Of a stretch of DNA of 64,000 nt, positions 59,693 through 64,000 are shown in pieces (position 1 is the stretch's first letter; the number at the start of each line of letters is the position of its first letter). Both the position numbers and the translations under genes were made by a program. This stretch comes from Leucobacter sp. G161. GTDB taxonomy: Bacteria > Actinomycetota > Actinomycetes > Actinomycetales > Microbacteriaceae. Where the stretch lies: assembly GCF_001482305.1 (NCBI RefSeq), contig NZ_LOHP01000064.1, positions 62,001 to 126,000 on the forward strand, read 5' to 3'. The notes under the pieces are model-generated. The model was given only the letters and a program-made list of their open reading frames with translations, made no database searches and had not been told where the DNA came from.

Positions 59693-59964
59693 CTGGTCGT
59701 GGCCTCCCCGTTTCAGCAGGGAAGCGGAGCAGTCTTGCCGAGGTGGCTTGTAGGCCACCCGGCTTCCTTCTCGGTGGCAGCAAGCGGCTGTCTCGTCACT
59801 CAGACGCTCTCAGACGCTCTCAGGGACTCCAGAGAGGCTTGCGGACCACTACTGTGCCGCAAGATCCGTGTTCGCCCACGCTACGGCGGCTAGAGGGCGC
59901 GTTGGCGATTGTTGCTGTTGGCGGTTGTTGCTGTGAGGCCTCGGCCGAGATCACAGGTGGGGAA

Positions 59965-60735
59965 CTACCTCAGTGGGTCGTTCGTCGACCCGAGGCGCTC
60001 GAGCACCCGGTCGGGGATCACTGCGATCAGGGGGCGCACGAGGCGATATCGCCAGTCGGAGACAAGTACGGGGGTTCCGCGGTGCAGCGCGCGGAGGCCC
60101 TCGCGTGCGACCTTCGCCGTGTCCGCCCAGGCGATGCGTGGGAGTGCGGGGAGGTGATCCTCACCCATGCGCTCATGGAACTCGGTCGCAAGGAGTCCGG
60201 GACACAGCGCGGTGACCCGCACTCCGCGAGTCCGGTAGCGCGCGTTGAGCGAGCGTGAGAGCGACACCGCCGCGCTCTTGGCCGCACCGTATGTTCCGCT
60301 CGGCATGAAGGCTGCAGCGCTCGCGACGTTCATGATCCAGCCCGAGCGGCGCTCGAGCATCCCAGGCACGACCGCGTGCGCGAGCCGTAGGGGCACCCAC
60401 GAGAGGAGTTCGTGCATCCTGCGTTCGTCGGTGATGCGGCTTTCCTCGAAGCCGGCGTAGACGCCGAATCCAGCGTTGTTGATGAGAATGTCGACACGGC
60501 AGTCGGGGTCTGCGAGCCGGTCAGCGACAGTGTCGAGGTCGCTCGCTTGCGTGAGGTCTGCCGTGAGTACGTCCACGGCGACGCCATGCCGGCTTCTCAG
60601 TACGTGGGCGAGACGCTCGAGCCGGGCGCCATCGCGCGCGACCAACACAAGATCAACCTTGAGCGCCGCAAGCTGCCGGGCAAATTCGGCACCCAGGCCC
60701 GCAGAGGCTCCGGTGATGAGCGCTCGGAACGCCAT
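59965..60735 (-). CDS. Short-chain dehydrogenase/reductase
   Basis: A 256-residue SDR. GASAGLGAEFARQL is the cofactor motif, NNAGFG the structural Asn region, NVASAAAFMPSGTYGAAKSAA the Ser/Tyr/Lys catalytic set. Best match is the YqjQ-like group of membrane-associated or lipid-related SDRs. It lies 17 nt after the M23 gene on the same strand. Confidence 0.9.
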   Translation of the reverse strand: MAFRALITGASAGLGAEFARQLAALKVDLVLVARDGARLERLAHVLRSRHGVAVDVLTADLTQASDLDTVADRLADPDCRVDILINNAGFGVYAGFEESRITDERRMHELLSWVPLRLAHAVVPGMLERRSGWIMNVASAAAFMPSGTYGAAKSAAVSLSRSLNARYRTRGVRVTALCPGLLATEFHERMGEDHLPALPRIAWADTAKVAREGLRALHRGTPVLVSDWRYRLVRPLIAVIPDRVLERLGSTNDPLR

Positions 60736-60752
60736 GGGGCTGTGGTGCCCGA

Positions 60753-61844
60753 CTACTTGGCGGCTGCCGCGCGCTTGGCTGCCTTCTCGATCTGCTCCTG
60801 GATGTACGGGAGCGGATCGATGGGCACGCCCGAGCGGCGAAGTGCAAGGTGGAGGTGGTCGCCGAACGACATGCCAGTGTTACCGACTCGCCCAATCGGA
60901 TCACCGATCTCGACCCTGTCGCCGACCTTGAGGTCGTGCGAGTCAACCTGCATGTGGCAGTAGCGGCTGGTGAGCGTCTCGTCGTTGACCTTGTGCTGCA
61001 ATTTCGCACTGAATCCACAGCCGTCGCTCGCATAGCCCGCCTCGATAACCTCACCGGAGCCGATCGCGAGGACTGGGGTACCGCCAGGGGCAGCAATGTC
61101 TTGCGCATCGTGGAACTGCTCGACGGGAGCGGTGCGGTACGCGAAGCCGTCGGTGAGTGGGAACTCCCGGTCGAAGGCGTTGCGGATCTCGGTGTTCTCG
61201 AGCAGCGCCGGATCAATGAGCCCAGCCTCGGGAGTGATTTGCTTGTAGGAGCCGGGATCGACGCCGAGCTCGACCGAACCGATCGCGTCGAGTGCGTCCT
61301 GCCCGGCGACGACGTCCGAACTCTGCAGCTGCTGATCCGTCCGTGCGGCGACCGTTGCTGCGTCACCAAATGCCGAGGAGAATGCGGGCAGCGCGGTCGT
61401 CAGCGCAAGGGTGCCGACGCACGCGACTGAGAATGTGGCGGCTGCGAGTCTCCTGGCTGTCCGGCGCTTCGGTCGGGTCTGCGACGTGGTTGCTGCGGCG
61501 TCGTGCTGAGTGCTCTGAGTGCCGGATGTCAGCGTGAACTCGGGCAGCGGTGTCAGGAGGAGTCCCTTGAGCGGGTCAGTCTGCTTCGTGTGCGTGGCTG
61601 GCTGCGACGGTGCAGCGGGCTCGGCCGAGGAAGCGGGATTTGCCGGGGGAGCGGGTGCGTCTGCTGCGGCTGGCGCAGCCGGCATTGTTGTCGCTGCTGC
61701 CGTGTCAGTGTGTGCCGCGTGCGCAGTCGCTGTGTGTGAGTCGGCTGCTGACGCTGCGGACTCCCGCGACTCGGCGCGGAGGCGAGCTTCCCTAATGGAA
61801 CGTCGACTCGGATACGCCGTGGGCTCTTGCGGAGAATAAGGCAT
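60753..61844 (-). CDS. M23-family peptidoglycan endopeptidase, membrane-anchored
   Basis: A 363-residue protein from the ATG at 61844, where MPYSPQEPTAYPSRRSIREARL begins; no RBS precedes it, and the upstream frame is non-coding. A long Ala/Pro/Thr-rich cytosolic segment is followed by a transmembrane or signal helix (LAAATFSVACVGTLALTTAL), then a C-terminal M23 domain with HDAQD (metal ligands HxxxD) and GDHLHLAL (HxH). It hydrolyses peptidoglycan cross-bridges in the cell wall. The terminator of the ABC-F gene separates it from the upstream gene. Confidence 0.88.
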   Translation of the reverse strand: MPYSPQEPTAYPSRRSIREARLRAESRESAASAADSHTATAHAAHTDTAAATTMPAAPAAADAPAPPANPASSAEPAAPSQPATHTKQTDPLKGLLLTPLPEFTLTSGTQSTQHDAAATTSQTRPKRRTARRLAAATFSVACVGTLALTTALPAFSSAFGDAATVAARTDQQLQSSDVVAGQDALDAIGSVELGVDPGSYKQITPEAGLIDPALLENTEIRNAFDREFPLTDGFAYRTAPVEQFHDAQDIAAPGGTPVLAIGSGEVIEAGYASDGCGFSAKLQHKVNDETLTSRYCHMQVDSHDLKVGDRVEIGDPIGRVGNTGMSFGDHLHLALRRSGVPIDPLPYIQEQIEKAAKRAAAAK

Positions 61845-61924
61845 GTAGTACAAAGCAGCGGCAGTTTGTGTTCTCGAAGGGCTCGGACCGCTTGTCTCCG
61901 GCCCCCCGAAGCTGGAATTGTGCA

Positions 61925-61933
61925 ACCATAGCA
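61925..61933 (-). promoter_or_regulatory. Extended -10 upstream of the M23 gene
   Basis: On the minus strand TGCTATGGT, an extended -10 element, lies about 81 bases before the M23 start codon. The roughly 75-nt leader that follows contains GC-rich stem sequences but no recognised riboswitch. Confidence 0.4.
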
Positions 61934-62020
61934 GACCAATCTTGGCCGCGGTGGGAAGTGTTCGGGTCTCCACAACGGAAACCGAAACGGCTGGTGCTTC
62001 CCGACACCGAGCAGCGAGTT

Positions 62021-62048
62021 CGGGGCGGCGCACAGTAGGGCCGCCCCG
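62021..62048 (-). terminator. Hairpin terminator of the second ABC-F gene
   Basis: CGGGGCGG and its complement, perfect 8-bp stem with a 12-base loop, 10 bases past the ABC-F stop. No long T-run. Confidence 0.55.
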
Positions 62049-62057
62049 CAAGCACCG

Positions 62058-63821
62058 TCACGATGTCGGCTTGAGCTCGATATGCGATCCCTGCCATCGG
62101 CGCCGAAGCCAGCGATCGTGCGAGGCGACGATCACAGTCCCAGGGAATGCGGCGACCGCCTCTTCGATGGCGCCAGCCAATGTCAAGGACAGGTGGTTCG
62201 TCGGCTCGTCGAGGAGCAAGATGTCCGGCGGGTCAGCGATGAGGATCGCGAGCGCGAGCCTGCGCTGTTGACCGGTGCTCAGCGCTGCGAGCGGCTGTGC
62301 TTCATCACGGCGGGCTAGGAGGCCGAACCGCTCGAGCGGGATCGCGGTCGCCCGCTCGATCCCAACACCGTCGACGTAGGTCTCCTGGACTGTGCGATGC
62401 GTGCCGACGCCGCGCGGATCGGCGAACATGTTTTCTTGTTCGAGGATGCCCACGCGCATGTCTGGCGCAATCGTCACCGCACCCTCATCGGCTTGCACGA
62501 GCCCGGCAATCGTGCGGAGCAGCGTGGACTTGCCTGCGCCGTTGGCGCCGGTCAGTAGCCACTTCTCACCCGCCAGTACCTCGAGCGACGTCGCCGGGAG
62601 TCGGCCCTCGACTGCCACGCGCATGAGCGTCACCGCCGGGACGGTATTGCCCGAGCTCACAGGAGGCCCGCCCGCAGAGCGTTCAGGCTCGCGTGCGGCG
62701 CCATTCGTCGCCGAAGGGGCTGCGATACCCGCGAACGTCAGGGGTGCGTGCGGCCGGCTGATCTGGCGCGCCGTGAGCGTGTCGAGCCGCGAGCGAGCGT
62801 CGTTGACGCGACGCGCGACGACGCGCGCGTTGCGATCCGCATAGAACTTTTGGGCCATCCGGGACTCCGACCGCGGCTTCCAATCGATGTGGCCAACGAT
62901 CTGATTGTCGCCAACAGCTGCACGGAGACGGCGCAGCTCAGCCTGCTCGTCGGAATACTGCTGCGACCAGCGGCGGCGTGCGTCGCGCTGCGCGGTGGCA
63001 TAGTCGGTGTAGCTCCCCGTAAACCTCGTGATCCCAATCCCACTGCCGGTGCCGTCCTGAACCAGTATTGCCGCGATGGATTCGGGCAGTGGCGCCGGAT
63101 CGAGGTCGACGAGCGCGGTCGCGGCCTCGTCCAGGAACGCGCGATCGTGGCTGGCGAACAGCACCGGGCCGCGCCAGGTAGTGAGGGTGCGGGTGAGAAA
63201 CTCGCTCGCGCTGTCGTCGAGGTGGTTTGTCGGCTCGTCGAGCAGTAGAACGTCTGGCGCGTTGAGCAGCAGCCATGCCAGTGATAGCCGGGCGCGCTGC
63301 CCGCCCGAGAGCGATCTCGTCGCGCGATCCCGCGGGATCTGCGCAATGCCGAGCCCGGCGAGCATCCGCTCAACGCGCGTATCGAGCTCCCACGCGCTTA
63401 GGCGCTCAACCGTGTCGAGCGCCTCCGCATAGGCGTCGCCTGCATCGGGGGCCTCTGGGTGCACGGCGAGTTCCTCGCTGAGCTGCTCGAGCGCTGCGAG
63501 AGCCGCACGCACCGGAGCGGTAGCGGCGTGGATCGCGGTGCGGATCGTGTCCGTCGGACCGAACGGGGGCTCCTGGTGCAGCAGTCCGATGCTCGCGGCT
63601 CGGCCACCGGGCGCGATAGCTGTCACTGAGCCCGCGTCCGCTCCGGTCAGGCCCGCGGCGATGCGCAGCAGCGTCGACTTGCCTGAGCCGTTCTCGCCGA
63701 TCAGGCCGACTCGACTGCCAGCCGGTACGGCGAACGAGATGTCGGTGAGTACGCGGCGCGCACCGAACGACTTGGACACGCTGTCAAACCGAAGATGGGC
63801 AGAGAAAAGTGAATTGGACAT
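62058..63821 (-). CDS. ABC-F family ATPase (possible antibiotic resistance factor)
   Basis: A 587-residue ABC-F protein. First Walker A GENGSGKST, LSGGQRARLSLAWLLL and LLLDEPTNHLDDSA; second GANGAGKST, LSTGQQRRLALAIL and LLLDEPTNHLSL. The second signature is LSTGQ instead of LSGGQ. The interdomain linker carries a basic helix (RNARVVARRVNDARSRLDTLT). Start ATG 63821 follows CAGGAG. Ribosome-protecting ABC-F genes are often controlled by leader peptides, and a candidate lies upstream. Confidence 0.9.
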   Translation of the reverse strand: MSNSLFSAHLRFDSVSKSFGARRVLTDISFAVPAGSRVGLIGENGSGKSTLLRIAAGLTGADAGSVTAIAPGGRAASIGLLHQEPPFGPTDTIRTAIHAATAPVRAALAALEQLSEELAVHPEAPDAGDAYAEALDTVERLSAWELDTRVERMLAGLGIAQIPRDRATRSLSGGQRARLSLAWLLLNAPDVLLLDEPTNHLDDSASEFLTRTLTTWRGPVLFASHDRAFLDEAATALVDLDPAPLPESIAAILVQDGTGSGIGITRFTGSYTDYATAQRDARRRWSQQYSDEQAELRRLRAAVGDNQIVGHIDWKPRSESRMAQKFYADRNARVVARRVNDARSRLDTLTARQISRPHAPLTFAGIAAPSATNGAAREPERSAGGPPVSSGNTVPAVTLMRVAVEGRLPATSLEVLAGEKWLLTGANGAGKSTLLRTIAGLVQADEGAVTIAPDMRVGILEQENMFADPRGVGTHRTVQETYVDGVGIERATAIPLERFGLLARRDEAQPLAALSTGQQRRLALAILIADPPDILLLDEPTNHLSLTLAGAIEEAVAAFPGTVIVASHDRWLRRRWQGSHIELKPTS

Positions 63822-63885
63822 AGAGCTCCTGAGACGTGTGCGGGCGCTGAACGCTGCCTGGATCTCGGATCTCTTGGCTGCGATG

Positions 63886-63924
63886 TCAGCACGCGGTGTG
63901 CTGGGACAGTGCGGAGCTGTTCAC
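63886..63924 (-). CDS. Candidate 12-residue leader peptide upstream of abc-F
   Basis: GTG at 63924 opens a 12-codon frame, VNSSALSQHTAC, ending at TGA 63886. An AGAGG Shine-Dalgarno is placed six bases before the GTG. It ends 64 bases upstream of the ABC-F start. A leader peptide that senses stalled ribosomes is the natural reading, but the ORF could be fortuitous. Confidence 0.5.
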   Translation of the reverse strand: MNSSALSQHTAC

Positions 63925-64000
63925 GATCTTCCTCTGCTCGGGGGACTGGGCGAGTCTAGTTTACTCAGGCACGAGCGTGGCGCGCTTGAGCGCTCGAGAG

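Larger units (their letters stand above)
59477..59964. other. 488-nt gap after the tRNA with terminator and repeats
   Basis: No gene. It contains the strong terminator at 59491-59528, the dispersed hairpin repeat (copy B, 59543-59692), a 10-bp tandem duplication (59801-59820) and a 16-bp tandem pair (59902-59933). Confidence 0.7.

Noticed and set aside
59418-59783. 121-residue ORF opposite tRNA-Leu and the repeat
   Set aside because: Its C-terminus is the usual spurious translation of a leucine tRNA and its N-terminus comes from the dispersed repeat.
61845-62057. Possible ydaO-type c-di-AMP riboswitch before the M23 gene
   Set aside because: Cell-wall hydrolase genes in actinobacteria sometimes have one, but I could not match the conserved core in this sequence.
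1-64000. CRISPR array, complete insertion sequence or prophage genes
   Set aside because: I saw no regularly spaced repeats with spacers, no transposase or integrase and no phage structural genes.

Overview
This is a high-GC Gram-positive actinobacterial chromosome segment, most likely Microbacteriaceae and perhaps Leucobacter-like. The genus is a guess from gene content: actinobacterial SecA2, an nrtR-nadABC-nifS operon, 13E12/DUF222 HNH protein, PucR regulator and PdxY. Most genes are tightly packed, often with 4-nt ATGA overlaps, and divergent pairs have operator-like palindromes between them.

Region 1 (1-10941, minus strand) is the most unusual part. It is one compact operon with seven complete genes and an eighth cut by the window edge. 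In transcription order: a GrpE-like coiled-coil protein, a short Hsp70, a large cytosolic protein with fibronectin type III-like repeats, a zinc-ribbon GTPase, a GAP1-like protein, a membrane-anchored zinc-ribbon GTPase, a single-pass membrane protein and the truncated gene. I read it as a GTPase/GAP1/Hsp70 system of the kind comparative genomics has proposed as NTPase-centred biological-conflict machinery. To my knowledge its biochemistry is undescribed.

Region 2 (11253-20147, minus) is a catabolic island. It has a DUF917/S-methyl-thiohydantoin-desulfurase-like protein, a hydantoinase/oxoprolinase-type protein, an M19 dipeptidase and a PucR regulator ending in a terminator, followed by a complete ribose-type ABC importer.

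Region 3 (20350-30633) is mixed: NTF2-like protein, CorA transporter, heme O synthase, SNF2 helicase, alcohol dehydrogenase, a small membrane protein and SecA2. Region 4 (30639-37116) carries a long inverted-repeat structure, a strong promoter with an NrtR-type operator, and the de novo NAD operon nrtR-nadA-nadB-nadC-nifS. The last gene overlaps an opposing EamA transporter by 152 nt.

Region 5 (36965-50410) holds EamA/LysR, a membrane protein with an Xre regulator, ABC-F, TetR/SDR, a solitary fumarate-reductase-like flavoprotein with a LysR, an SRAP protein, a DapC-like aminotransferase, a GNAT protein and a fluC pair. Region 6 (50494-63924) holds an HNH protein, PdxY with a PdxR-like palindrome, a GlcD-type oxidase, GluQ, GerW-like and SGNH proteins, a DEAD/DEAH helicase, a YbaK deacylase, tRNA-Leu(GAG), an SDR, an M23 peptidase and a second ABC-F protein preceded by a candidate 12-residue leader peptide. 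Two related copies of a dispersed hairpin repeat lie in the long gene-free gaps at 39.8 kb and 59.6 kb.

All calls are from reading the sequence and from memory of protein families. No search was run.
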